From Gnetum montanum (taxonomy: Eukaryota; Streptophyta; Gnetopsida; Gnetales; Gnetaceae): a stretch of DNA of 27,334 nt. A program made the position numbers and the translations under genes. How positions within the stretch are numbered: the first letter of the stretch is position 1; the number at the start of each line of letters is the position of its first letter. Positions 8,571-19,061 of the stretch are shown one piece after another. The notes beneath the pieces are model-generated. The model did no database searches and had not been told where the DNA came from. It was given only the letters and a program-made list of their open reading frames with translations. Where the stretch lies: positions 358,839-386,172 of the forward strand of contig MNCI01027140.1 of NCBI GenBank assembly GCA_015680685.1, written 5' to 3'.

Positions 8571-9208
8571 ACTGGACGCCGTGGTTTTTGGGGCATCGAG
8601 CTTCATCGGCAAATAAGTCATCTAGTACCTACTCGAAGCCGTGCCCGTACATCAGCCAGACCTATGAATTGGTGTCGCTAGACGCAACCGCAGCCGGCTC
8701 GTCGACACCATATGCCGGGCCTCCCCTCCTTCACTGTCAATTACGATTTCAATTCTGGAGGTCGATTTCTTCAACCTGAATTCACTGCAGTGACTATGCA
8801 TGCACACCCGCCTCATGCTCGCCTGCGTGGTCCTGTTCCACCTCTACGGCAAACCCGTTGTCAATGCCTACGTCGCTGTCAACGTCATTTACCTCGACAT
8901 CACTGGCAAGCCCGAGTTTATGGAGCGCATGGAGGCCATTTTCCATGACCGAGCTATGGAGAGCGGGTCTTTGGTTATAAGCGTGTGTGGGTTCGATTCC
9001 ATTCCTGCCGATATGAGACTATTCCATCACACGCGGCAGTGGGAGGCGCCGGCGGTGCCCAATAGCGTGACTGCGTATGTGGAGCTGATTTCTGAGAAGA
9101 GGGTTTTGAGTAATCTTGGTACTTATGAAGTCTTTCGTACTTGGTATTGCTCATGCTGATGAGCTTTAGAAGTTCAGATGCTCCAGACCTAGGCAAGCCA
9201 GGCCCAAC
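8571..9208 (+). pseudogene. Saccharopine dehydrogenase-like oxidoreductase (SCCPDH-type) gene fragment inside the LTR
   Basis: Frame from 8571 reads DAVVFGASSFIGK, an N-terminal NAD-binding GASGFTGK-type motif, then passes several stops (the first at the TAA directly after GGCAAA). It continues with RNRSRLVDT, ISILEVD, LYGKPVV, YLDITGKPEFMERMEAIFHD, SLVISVCGFDSIPADM, RQWEAPAVPNSVTAYVELIS and LGTYE. Near 9132 the reading shifts by one base and resumes as VLGIAHADEL up to about 9208. About 210 codons of the N-terminal half of the plant SCCPDH-like family are represented. The fragment is rich in GC compared with its surroundings and appears intronless, as in a retrocopy or spliced capture. Clearly non-functional. 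Confidence 0.85.
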
Positions 9209-9371
9209 AAAAATTGAGGAACAAAATGAAGAAGGAAGGGATATACAATCCCAGTACTCCCAACTCTGTTATTCACAAAATGACCCTGATGTTGATCCGA
9301 ATTTCAAGTCATTAATAGCGGCAGCAAGATGAAGATAAAATCAACACGTTACCTCCTTCAGTTGAAAGAAA
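9209..9371 (+). other. Unassigned U3 segment after the SCCPDH fragment
   Basis: Contains a short open stretch (KIEEQNEEGRDIQSQYSQL ending at about 9332) whose base composition resembles coding DNA. It may be a third captured piece. I do not recognise it. Confidence 0.3.
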
Positions 9372-9469
9372 CCCGATGCCACTGTTGATGCCTGCTAGTT
9401 CAATGGTGTTGTTGAAACAACCCGATGCCACTACCGATGCCTGCTGGTTCGATGGTGTTGTTAAAACAA
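9372..9469 (+). repeat. 49-base tandem duplication
   Basis: Two adjacent 49-base units, each starting CCCGATGCCACT and ending AAACAA (9372-9420 and 9421-9469), with a few mismatches. The period is not a multiple of three. Confidence 0.85.
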
Positions 9470-9940
9470 ATGGACATGACATTATTCCAGATGTCAAATG
9501 CAGGAAAAATACAAGATAGAATCGTTGTAACCTTTGCATCCGCGATGCCTTGAATTTCAACTATTTTAAGAAAGGTCCCCTTAACTATAACTCTGAAAAT
9601 TAAATTAAAATGAATTAATTTAGGTATGCATAGCGTAAGATATATATATGACATTGAGAAAAGGGAAAAAGATATTTTTAGGATTTTCAGGATATTTATA
9701 TTTTATTACTTTCACAAGGATTACTAAGGACATGACATTTAGTATTTAAAATTCTAAATAAAATACTTAATTAAATTAAATTAGGGATTTTTGTTTTATT
9801 TTAATAAATAAATAAAATATTATAGGCTATTATTTACAAAAGAAATATTTGTAATATTTACAAATATTAGTGTTAGCATAAATATTATGTATAACTTCCT
9901 AACTACATAACTTCCTCCTAATTATATGGGTAAGTTGTAA
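9470..9940 (+). other. AT-rich U3 segment
   Basis: Strongly AT-rich, with ATTTAC/ATATTT runs at 9830-9870. No coding signal. A TGTTAGC at 9871 looks like an LTR start, but the flanks do not support it (see rejected items). Confidence 0.5.
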
Positions 9941-10001
9941 CCTCCTTACTTGGGAGAAAAGTTAGCTAGGATATTTTGGAATGTAACTACCTTATGAACC
10001 T

Positions 10002-10009
10002 TATAAAAA
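10002..10009 (+). promoter_or_regulatory. LTR TATA box, copy B 3' LTR
   Basis: TATAAAAA followed by GGCTTCAGGGG. The same motif and downstream sequence occur at 22768 in the solo LTR. It marks the element promoter; the R region should start about 25-35 bases downstream. Confidence 0.75.
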
Positions 10010-11279
10010 GGCTTCAGGGGTAAGAAGGAAAAGGAGGGGACACTTTGGGGATCATCATACTTTTGAGGAGACATTTTGAAGGCTACTAGCTAGCACTTGG
10101 GCTCTCACTTTGAGACACACTTTGAGTCTTGGGAGAAGAGCATTGTAAAGAAGAAAGTGTGAAAGATTGCTTGTAAGATGACTTGCTAAAGAAACGATTT
10201 CAGCCTCTTTGTCATAGTCCTGTGAGTTATGTTTTTTATTTTTTATTTTGTTTAAATTGTTTAGCTAGTGGTTTAGATAGTATCATCCTTGACAAGTAAT
10301 TTTGGGATTTTTAGATTGCTCTTATTCTTCTTGTTGTGCGATTGAAAGTTTTCTATTAAACTTTTTCCATAGAAACACTTGTGTTTAAAAGCCTTAAGAG
10401 CATTTTGGTAGTACTTTTTATTTTGCAACGTGTAAGAATTGCTATTGGGATTGTTGTAAGAGAGTCTCTGCTTGTAGTCATGCCGTTGAACAATTTAGTA
10501 GTCAAGAGGGTTCAGAAAATCTTTGGTATTTTGATGGGACCAGAATAGCTTCTTTTTTATCTTTAAAGTGAATCTCCATGGTATTTCAATCAGAAATTGT
10601 CAAGTCTTTTTAAGGTTCTGTTGAATGCAATTGTTGACATCCATTATCTAGCCAAATTGGAGTCTCATACATGGTAGTTTACGCAGCAATTTTTGGTAAC
10701 ATAGTAGGATTGTCTTGAAGAAATTGCTTATTCGTACCTTGGAAGTTTGAACAATTCGTAGAAATTGACTTTGGGATAGCTTTATTGCGAAGTGTTTACT
10801 CGTGTCATTTTACCTTGTTTAAATATTTGAGGTCTACACAAATCTAGTTTCTTTTCTGTCTATTTTCATCGAATCTTGCTCTATTTCTAGTTTTCTTGTG
10901 GAACTATCTCTTTCTCTGGGGAAAATTAGAAGTAGATGCATGGAGTTGTGCTCAAATTTTTTTGCAAAATTTTATTTGTTACAAGTAGGTATTATAAGGA
11001 CCGCATAGACTAGACAATTGGACAAAATAGGAACTCTCAACAACTCATAGTACTTGGCAAAGTTGGCTGAATCTCTTTAAGATAAGTCATTTGTAGTTTA
11101 CACACAACGCAATCTTTTCATTTTCACAATCGCACACCGCAATAGCACACACACATACTCACATTAACTACTAAGTCTATTTGGAGGTATCTGGGCCTCC
11201 ATGTTGCTAGAGACCAGCAAGCACCTAAATCTTGTTCAAGGACACTCGTTGATGGTTGCGTCCCAAACGGTCACCAACA

Positions 11280-12770
11280 GATAGATTCTTCATAGTTACT
11301 GAAATTTCATCATCTTTTCTATCTACAACTTTCTTAAATGTTGCATAATGAATCATAGATTCAACATAAAGATGCACTTTAGTATCCATAATTTCATGAT
11401 CATTTAGTATGTTCTGTTGCTTGGTGTCCAACCAATACAGAACTTCCTTCTTGATTACAGCACTTGCATCCTTGCTTCAATGTTTAATTAGTTCCCAAAA
11501 TTTCTTATTTTTATTCCATTCATAAGAATAAGGAATTTGTATGTATGGAAAATAATTTTGTTTTACTAATAGTTTATAGACAATAGTATTCATTAAGTTG
11601 ACATAGGCCCTTAGACTTTGTGATGTTTTAGTCATGTTTATCAATTGGTAATGATTGGCTAAAGTAGTAGCATCTGACATTGAAAAGCCTATGTACAAAT
11701 TAATTTGTATAGTATCAGAGTAATTGGAAGAAGAGATAGAAAGGAACTCATCATTCATGACCTTCTTCTTTCATGATGTAGACCTTTGCATAATGGACAA
11801 ATTTCTTAGCTTTTTCATAACACTCTCATCTTCACAAGTGTTAGGGCTCACTTGATTGACTTGTGTGGTGATACCCTGATGTTGGTATTGGTGGATTTAT
11901 GATTACTTTTTTTCTTCATGTTCATGATTGCGATTTTCTTACACATTATTTGATTCTTGTTGGTTAGGTTCATGGTCTTACTTTCTCCTAAAAGAATAAG
12001 CATGGCTACATAAGTAGGTAACTAAGCAGGGGATCCCTTGCAGAATCTTTGTACCATTAGTGTGAGAAGTTTTCTAAAGCCAAATTTGTTACATGCATCC
12101 TCTTTTACCTTTCCAAGTGCATAGTAGAAATTGTGCACTACGATTCTTGCCCAAATTCATTTCAAGTCCTAAACTTGAATATAATACAAGGTTTTGATGG
12201 TGCTCCACTCAACTGAAGTATGATGATTGACATAGTCTATAAATGTATAATGAATTTTCCCCATGAAACAAATACATATCCCTAGTAGATCATTATTAAC
12301 CTAGGTTTGTGACCTGCATTCCTCTAGGGGTTTCTTGGAAAGAAATACAAAAAATAGGGTATCATGATTAATAGAGTGAATATCCATGAATGAAAAATAG
12401 ACATTCTTATCATTAGTAATGAAATGAATGATTTCTTTCGAAACTATTACACAAGCAGACTTACCCTGATAGAAAATTTCCATTACATCGTTGAAATGTA
12501 TCTATAATGTTTGGTTCATTTCCTCATCTATCATCAAGTCTCATGTAGAAAGATGAAATTGTGCATAGCCACCCAAGCCAATTGCCCTCAATTTTTTGAA
12601 TACCTTGGGTTCTAATTTCTTTTGTAGAAAATTTGAGTTATAGATTATTATGCCTTCAACTTAAGATTTTCCATTATAGTCAAAGTGATGAAAATTTTCT
12701 TTTTAGCTAGAACTACATCATAATTGATCCTCTTTTCTAGATTCATCTTGCTCTAAAGATTAGGTGCTCA
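11280..12770 (-). pseudogene. Unrecognised decayed coding region of a reverse-transcribing element
   Basis: The minus strand keeps long near-open frames with coding-like composition. About 12660-12290 reads EGIIIYNSN, FLQKKLEPKVFKKL, GGYAQFHLST, then MEIFYQGKSACVIVSKEIIH and VYFSFMDIHSINHDTLFFVF. About 11840-11280 reads MNDEFLSISSSNYSD, LANHYQLINMTKTSQSLRAY and IKKEVLYWLDTK. Stops and at least one frameshift (near 11850) break it. I do not recognise the protein. It follows a Met-tRNA primer-site candidate at 13727, so it should be the 5' coding part (gag-like, or virion/movement-type if the source is an endogenous caulimovirid). It is cut at 11280 by the copy-B LTR end. Confidence 0.45.
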
Positions 12771-13229
12771 AAGATTAGAACAAATGGATTTTTACAAGAC
12801 TCATGAATGATAATTTTTAGTGAAGTAGAAAACCCTTGCTTTTAAAAAATTTAAACCCTTGTTCCAAAATTACATCTAACTCTTGCTTCTCAATTATGAA
12901 TTTGGGGAAATTTGACCTTTGTTTATGGATTTATGATCACTCATGTAATTAGTAGAGAAATTAATGCTTATTATGGTAATCATTTGTAGCATGAAATATT
13001 ATTTCAAAATATCTACTTTATTTCTTTTCTATTACATAACATGATCTTATAAAATTTTAAGTTAAGTCTTATGATGACTTAGCTTATTTCTCTCATACAT
13101 TATGAAGGATGGGCTTAGGATCATGCAATCTTGGATAATAGGGTTTAGAGTAATTAGCCCTATGTAGGTTAGGATATTAAAACTTGTTCCCACATCTTTG
13201 GTTTCAATCATAAGGTCTTCTTGCTTGCT

Positions 13230-13480
13230 CCTTGTTTTCATTGGCTTGTCTTTGCTTGTCCATGCATCCTCTTTTGGGATCTTACATAGTTTTTGAATGT
13301 TATATTAATTCATCTAGCTTGTCTTCCGTTTGTAGGAGTATGTGGATAATGTACTCCATATGATGTTCAAGCAGTGGATGATGTTGATTGGCTAACATCA
13401 TAGAAGACTCTAACATTCTTTCTAGGGTTGTCTTCAAGAGCTTCATTTGCTCATGAACTTGCTCCATGATTTTGTATTTT
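13230..13480 (-). pseudogene. Coiled-coil-like segment of the same minus-strand element
   Basis: Minus-strand frame reads KIMEQVHEQMKLLKTTLERM, LESSMMLANQHHPLLEHHME and LLQTEDKLDELI before a stop. Heptad-like leucine/methionine spacing suggests a coiled coil. It lies between the primer-site candidate and the unknown coding region. Between 12770 and 13230 I see only degraded sequence. Confidence 0.4.
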
Positions 13481-13710
13481 GATCTTTCTACTTTCTTATT
13501 CTTTGGAATATATCAAACCATGTTTTGATCATTACACTTTTACCTCCATATATAGGATCTAAATGATTAACTATTCCATATAATTATCTCATATAACTAT
13601 TCTTTGTTTACAAATCATTGTGATCTCTTGACACATCACTTCATTCTAGATTCAATAATTGTAGTTCTATTTTATCTATAACTCCATGTTTCTCATAATC
13701 AAATTTCAAT

Positions 13711-13727
13711 CTCATGATTTGATACCA
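13711..13727 (-). promoter_or_regulatory. Primer-binding site candidate (initiator Met-tRNA type)
   Basis: The minus strand reads TGGTATCAAATCATGAG. Its first 12 bases match the canonical plant TGGTATCAGAGC at 10 positions. Directly upstream is ...TTTCAACA, a plausible LTR end. Confidence 0.5.
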
Positions 13728-14684
13728 TGTTGAAATTTGATTTTACATCTCTAGGATAAATTTAATTATATCAGGATCATTTAGATTATGAGAAAACACA
13801 TAACTTGTTAATTAAGTAAATCATCAATATATATCTTTCATAATAGTATTGTCCATATTTTGCAGTCATTTTTTATATCCTTAATCTTGTTATGAATCTC
13901 TTCTTCTTAACATTTTATTTTTCTTATTCTCTTTCTTCTTGGGTACACCCTTATGATACCTACCTTTGCATGTTACTCATGATAGGTCTAGTGGGAATTT
14001 TCCTAGTTGATCAATTTTACATGGGCTGAGTCTTTTGGGCTCCTTACATATCCAAAGCTTGACCTATTATAGTCTATCCCTTCTCTGTAGTCATTTTATT
14101 CTTCCTTTATAACCTTCCAAATGGTCTTGTCTTCATCTCTAGGAAAATGGACCAAATTATGAATGGTTCACCTTGGATCTTTTTTTCCTCTTCAGGAAAC
14201 TAGATCCTTCATCATTTCTTCTTCTTATGAATTACTTGATAACCTTTTGGATTTTTGGATTGTCATTACGAGTCTATAGATTATAATGACTTCGTTGTTT
14301 TGTTATACTTCTTATTGTTGACTACCTTTTTTTACTTTGGATATGTATCTTTGATTTCTAATGGTTCTAATTCTAATTATCTTTTGCGCAATGCTTCATC
14401 TAGTATCTTTTCTCATGATTTATAATTACTTGCACATACTACTTTTCTTTTATCTTTGTTATTATTCCTTACAAATTATTCTACTCTTCACCTAGTTTAC
14501 TTTGTAACTTAACTTTTGGTTGCTTATTTTCCATGGGTAAAGTCATAATAGTTTGCATGATAAGTTGCATTCTTTTGTTACAACTTATTCATAAGTAATT
14601 ATGAACAACTTTGGACCATTATGAAACTAATGACTATACATCATATTAAGATTATATTCTAACATATCATCCAAAAATCTCAAC
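13728..14684 (-). mobile_element. Candidate LTR of the minus-strand element
   Basis: On the minus strand it would run from TGTTGAG (14684) to TTTCAACA (13728), 957 bases, with matching TGTTGA/TCAACA ends. A TATA-like TTATAAAGG lies at about 14112-14104, and the primer-site candidate abuts its 3' end. No second copy is present to confirm the borders. Confidence 0.35.
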
Positions 14685-14880
14685 ACAAGGGGTAGTTCCA
14701 TGAAGGAGAATTATGACTATAAAAATTAGGTATTGATACTATTGATGTAATACTAAATTTAGAACAAGCATAAAAACTTATTACAAAGAAAGTTTTGGAT
14801 AAATGAAAAAATGAGGTACAAATACAAAAAAAATATTTAAATTTTATTAGTAAAATATTAGAGGTGGTAGAAAAGATGAA
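14685..14880. other. AT-rich spacer
   Basis: No feature recognised. It may belong to the LINE fragment that follows. Confidence 0.4.
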
Positions 14881-15100
14881 ACATTATATTTATATGAAAT
14901 AATTCTAAAATCCATGAAAGCATTAATTATTAGAGTAAGAAGGGGATCACACCATCTTTAAGTTGAAATTGGAAGATGGAATAATGAGTAACACGAAAAT
15001 AGAATATGTTGGCTATGTTTATTGTAAGTAATAGAAAATGAGGACCATGTATTATTAGAATGTTGTAGAAAAAATTTATTTGGAAGAAAATGATAAATCA
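14881..15100 (+). pseudogene. LINE (non-LTR) reverse transcriptase C-terminal fragment
   Basis: The plus frame reads LKSMKALIIRVRRGSHHL, stop, VEIGRWNNE, stop, HENRICWLCLL, stop, VIENEDHVLLECC. The R.GSH.L..E.GRW segment followed by a C..C and ED.H.L..C knuckle is the typical end of non-LTR retrotransposon ORF2 proteins. Three in-frame stops and the absence of upstream RT motifs show an old 5'-truncated insertion. Confidence 0.65.
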
Positions 15101-15465
15101 ATAGTGAAATTTTGTATGATTTATTGATAGTGGTCTTACCAATTTTGAACAAAGGGATATATCATTTGAATCATGATGGGATTTGATCATAAGCTTCAAA
15201 TATGATGTTGAGTGGATTATGAAGAACATTCATATATGTTGTTATGTTTAAAAAGTGTAAAATATATTATAATACATATGATAAAATTCAAATTTTGTAA
15301 CTACAAAAAGAGAAATAAAAAAAATATTTATAATTTTATATTTTGTGATTTTTATATTAATTATTATTTTCATAGGCTACAATGACTCAACCTTAGCAAA
15401 GGAGGTCACAACTATATAACATGGTGTTGGGCCATTAAGGTTGTGACTAAGAGTCATTTTAATGC
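15101..15465. other. AT-rich intergenic sequence
   Basis: Nothing coding or repeated recognised. Confidence 0.4.
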
Positions 15466-15530
15466 ATTGTGTGTGTGTGTTGGTACACCATCCCTTAAGG
15501 GATTGTAATACATGTGTGTGTGTGAGCATT
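15466..15530. repeat. Two short (GT)n tracts flanking a perfect palindrome
   Basis: (GT)n at about 15469-15481 and (TG)n at about 15512-15524. The 14-base palindrome ATCCCTTAAGGGAT lies between them at 15490-15503. Confidence 0.8.
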
Positions 15531-16180
15531 GTCCCTATCCCCAATTCAGCATGCAAACACTAGACTCAACATTAGCCAAATGGTTCTAGACTACATAAGT
15601 AAGGTAGCACTCTAACAGAGTCTAGCCACATTTGTGAAAGTGATGAATGAAAACACATATAAATAGAAAAGAAAATGAACTTACCTAGGAAAGAAAGATC
15701 TCTTCACAGAATCTAGATGTCACAAGCCTAAGAAATAACTAAGTAAAACTCATTATTATCATTATTATGTAAGAACTCTCCTCAAATATTTATAGTTTTT
15801 GCATGGGAACGGAGAGAGTTCATCAGTGCTTGGATATCAATGGAGGCTCGTGAATGCCATACTAGCTAACTTGAGTCACATTGTAGGTGATGATTAATTA
15901 GGGCCAAGTAGGGAATGCACTGGTGCCCCTATGGTGACATAGAATAGCTAGTGCACCTTCCCTTCAGCAACAACTAATCAATTTTCTATGAGAAAAAGTC
16001 AAAACTTGAAGGAACATACCAAAATGACCCTGCGACATTCAAATGGAGCCAAAATCATCCTAAAGGACTTGGGATCAAGCATCAAACCTTAGAGTGTGAC
16101 ATAAGAGATAAGAATCCATTGTTGAAGATCAATAACCTCAGCCAAATGTGCTAGACTACAAAAAAAGATGTACAAAACAC
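15531..16180. other. Unassigned repeat-like sequence
   Basis: No ORF. An imperfect inverted repeat lies at about 15908-15962 (GGGAATGCACT... and ...AGTGCACCTTCCC). The phrases GCCAAATGGTTCTAGACTACA (15574) and GCCAAATGTGCTAGACTACA (16142) recur, hinting at a degenerate direct repeat. Confidence 0.4.
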
Positions 16181-17110
16181 TGGTGATGTATAAATTTTGG
16201 TCACACAGTGATGAGTGGCAGGGTATCCCAACACTCAACCATACGAATATGAGCATTACACGTTTGATCCGGTCAAATTCCGTAGACTAAGTGCCTACAC
16301 ACCTCATGGAACACTTAAGGTTAATCATTCGTTGTCTTCCCAGACTTACTTGTAGTTGTCACGGTGTATGGTTAAGTAAGTCCGAGGTATATGATTTTTA
16401 TGTCTTCTTATGTTTTATCTCCTATGCTAACGAGGTGAAGGGTAAAGAGACTAATTGACTAACTTTAACTAACTAACTAAGCATTAATTAACCTAGCATC
16501 AGCATTGGTTCCCACTTACCGTTCACACCCTGAACCAATGCAACCTTGGCTACCAAATGCTAATCGTTGTTGGGATCAGCAAGCGTAATGCACGTGCTCG
16601 AAGCGGTCGTACTGAGGCACTTAACTAGGAGAGAAGGGTTGAGAGAGAATTAAATAAATAATAAAGCATGTAAATGACAAATAATAAATAACTATAAATA
16701 AAATCCTAATTATCCTATTCCATGCACTGCAAGGTTTATCCAAGAAGCTCATCTTTATTGCCGTACACAAACATGTGTTCAGCTACAATATTTGCTTGAA
16801 TAACGATCTGTTCACTTTGGAGTTCCTACTACGGGCACATGGAAAATATTCTATCTCTGGAGAGGGAAAACTGCCAGAGTTTCGCTATGGTCTAAGCCTA
16901 GGATGAGAAACAAGGGAATGCTGCCTCTTATTTATAGACTTTGTAGTGCACAACAACACCCAAAAAACTTATTTTTGGTATGGAAACGTAGGAATAGTCT
17001 TAGCTAGTAATGCAACATGATGTTTTAATAAACGTAAAATGTGACATTTAATGATGTAGGTAAATTAAATAACTTTGGCAAGGAAATAACTATTCATTAA
17101 AAAGATAACT
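16181..17110 (-). mobile_element. LTR-like segment, minus strand, borders unclear
   Basis: Read leftward it has a TATA box (TATAAATA at 16936-16929), a polyadenylation signal AATAAA about 170 bases downstream (16759-16754), and GC-richer R-U5-like sequence to about 16200. This is the usual order in a plant LTR. TG/CA ends, primer site and coding region were not located. A stretch near 16975-17010 (GGTATGGAAAC..TAG..ATAGTCTtAg on plus) resembles the core of the 18015 repeat family. Confidence 0.4.
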
Positions 17111-18014
17111 TTTACAAGGAACCTTAAATCAAATAACCGTCCATTAATAAGTTTAGAAAGTAAAAGGTTGAAATAGTTGATAACTTAAAGAGAGATTAAC
17201 ATGAGCTTGTAATGTTGAAAAAGTTCACAACAAAGATTAAGGCTGAGTTGCAGAAATAATAAACAATAGGTTTGGCACTGTTGAGGTTGGCAGAATGATT
17301 TGATGGCTGAATTAAAACTATCAAAACATGCTATCCACAGCCAATGGCATTTGCCATTTGGATGCATGGCTAGCAACATAAAAAATACCAAGAAATGTGG
17401 ATAATGTTTTGACAAGGCTACTCAAAATATCACCACAGATTGCATGGTAGTTTTTAGAAATCTAATAATAATATAAGTAGTTACATTCACAGATTTGGAA
17501 AATTTCTAATTCTAAAGTCACAAACTAGTGTAGGAGACATTAGTGCCATTGCTGCAAAGATGTTGCTAACAACTAACATAACATAGCACTAACATCATTC
17601 ATGGAACATCCATGTTTCTATATATTGGTATTATAAATGATGAAATTTATGAGCATTCAAAGTTTACCTCAAATTCTTGCATTAACTACTTCCGATTTTT
17701 TAAAATTGTGGTAGGCAGGATGTTTAAAAATCAATTATAAGAGCTGGCATAGAAATGCTACTAAAACCTACCTTTTCATTACTACATTCATGACGAGCTA
17801 GACCATTTCCCAAAGTTCAAAGTAATGGTAAATTTTAACAATGAAACTTTTGTTAGCCCTTGATTTTATAGCACATTACAGAAAGTGGAGTAGGGAGTGG
17901 CTAAAGCTACACTGCACACACTCACGTTGCGAAATCCATTAGACGTGATCCTAGAAAAGGCTAAGATGTGCAAAAATTTGCTGCAAATGATGGCAGAAAA
18001 GGCTAAAATACTAG
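17111..18014. other. Intergenic, no feature recognised
   Basis: Mixed AT-rich sequence. A 76-codon minus-strand open stretch (17185-17415) has no recognisable motif and is probably chance. Confidence 0.4.
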
Positions 18015-18300
18015 TGTTGATGCATAAATTTGGATGCACCAACACCTGGGAAAAACTTGTTTGAGGAGACTATCACCTAGGGCACCTCTTGTATGGGTAT
18101 GGAAACCTACAAATAGTCTCAACTGGAGTGGACTATGTGATATTTTAAAATAGTAAACCAAACTACAAAAATTAGGAAATTTAAATTGAATAATTATCTT
18201 GAATTCAAGAATACAATAAGTAACTAAAAAAATTAAATTTTCCTTGGTCCCCTACTGCTGCTGTAGTTGCTATTATTGCAATTGTTGTTGCCATGGAGAG
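18015..18300 (+). repeat. Medium repeat family, copy 1
   Basis: Begins TGTTGATGCATAAATTTGG and continues GGATGCACCAACACCTGGGA. A conserved core follows: GAGACTAT...GGGTATGGAAACC...ATAGTCTC, then ACTAAAAAAATTAAATTTTC and a CTAGTCCCC-like segment leading to a GAGAGA tract. Two other copies lie at 20769-21029 plus 23801-24010, and inverted at 24112-24630. No coding capacity. Confidence 0.75.
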
Positions 18301-19061
18301 AGAGAGAGGTAGATCATTCTCACTACAGGAACATACGGCTTCCCTTATCCTTTGTTGCTACATGTTGTTGTTCCTGCCTAGGCAAATTGTCATGTGCTGC
18401 TCGAGGAGGTTGCCTACCACTATCGTTGAAGTTAGGAGAGAGAAAGAAGAAGAAGAAGAAGAACCCCACTACTAATTGTTGTCATTTGTGTGCCTACTAA
18501 CACACTTGTAGGAGTGAGGGGAGGTTGAGAGATCTACTCCCACAATTACGATTACCACCACCATGTGTCACTCAAAGTCATCATCGTTCACACCACATTG
18601 GTTTCCTGTCGTTGACTGGAAGGGAGGAGAAAGAGAGGGCTACCTATTGGGGCATAAAGAAAAGAAAGAAAATTATTACCTACTAGTTTCCTGACATGCC
18701 CTTGCTATTGACAGAAACCATACATTTCCACTGTTGTTGACACCCACACTTTCCATTGGTTCGTTGTCGCACATTGTTCAATGCTCGTACTTGCCACTAC
18801 TGTTTACAATTGTTGAGAGTGAGAGATCAGGCTCCTAGATCTGATCCCCCAAGCTACTATTGCCTGGCCCCTGATTAGAGCTGAGAGTTCCATCAGTGCT
18901 GAGAGTTCCCTTGATTCCTCCTTGAATCCCCATTGCAATATTTTCCATGCCCTTTATAGCTGTTTCAGGTCAATTACACCCACGTCCACCACATAATGTC
19001 CTTGTCATGAATGCCACACAAGTCGTGCGTAACTCTCGCCATGGTCACCACATAACATCTG
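18301..19061. other. Low-complexity region with GA-rich and GAA tracts
   Basis: Contains (GA)n at 18294-18308 and a GAA-rich run at 18444-18462. It has somewhat higher GC than its surroundings and scattered repeats such as GTTGTTG. The short open frames here are not convincing. Confidence 0.5.

Larger units (their letters stand above)
2416..11279 (+). mobile_element. Ty3/gypsy copy B: gag-pol, extra 3' ORF, PPT and 3' LTR; 5' LTR missing
   Basis: Plus-strand element starting abruptly inside or just before gag at the head-to-head junction with copy A. Order: gag, protease, N join, linker, RT, RNase H, integrase (natural stop 7015-7017), a roughly 1-kb 3' region with an extra ORF, polypurine tract 8018-8031, LTR 8032-11279. 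The whole gag-pol from 2425 to 7017 is in one frame without frameshifts. It is interrupted by eight stops, at codons starting 2875, 3343, 3601, 4120, 4465, 4492, 5938 and 6844. No 5' LTR or primer-binding site is present. The dual RNase H type and domain order suggest an outlying plant lineage such as Tat-like, but this needs a phylogeny. Confidence 0.85.
8032..11279 (+). mobile_element. 3' LTR of copy B (about 3.25 kb) with captured host sequence in U3
   Basis: Starts TGTTGGCAC right after the PPT and ends TCACCAACA at 11279. The first 32 bases are identical to 21030-21061. The block from about 9940 to the end matches about 22700-23800 of the solo LTR (TATA at 10002, the CTTTGTCATxGTCCTGTGAG segment near 10208, and the terminal GGTATCTGGGCCT segment). 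U3 is therefore about 2 kb and R-U5 about 1.25 kb. The U3 interior (about 8064-9870) does not match the other LTR and contains two recognisable host-gene fragments and a 49-base tandem repeat. Bases after 11279 (GATAG) belong to another element. A target duplication cannot be tested because the 5' LTR is absent. Confidence 0.8.

Noticed and set aside
8712-9196. Other open frames overlapping the SCCPDH-like fragment
   Set aside because: Alternative frames of a GC-rich region; only the SCCPDH frame shows family motifs.
8032-9870. Helitron as the carrier of the captured genes
   Set aside because: Attractive because Helitrons collect gene fragments, but I could not find a convincing TC start, terminal hairpin and CTRR end.
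9871-11279. LTR beginning at TGTTAGC (9871) and ending at 11279
   Set aside because: The end at 11279 is real, but the flanks (ATTAG and GATAG) are not a duplication. The PPT plus 32-base identity at 8032 gives a better LTR start.
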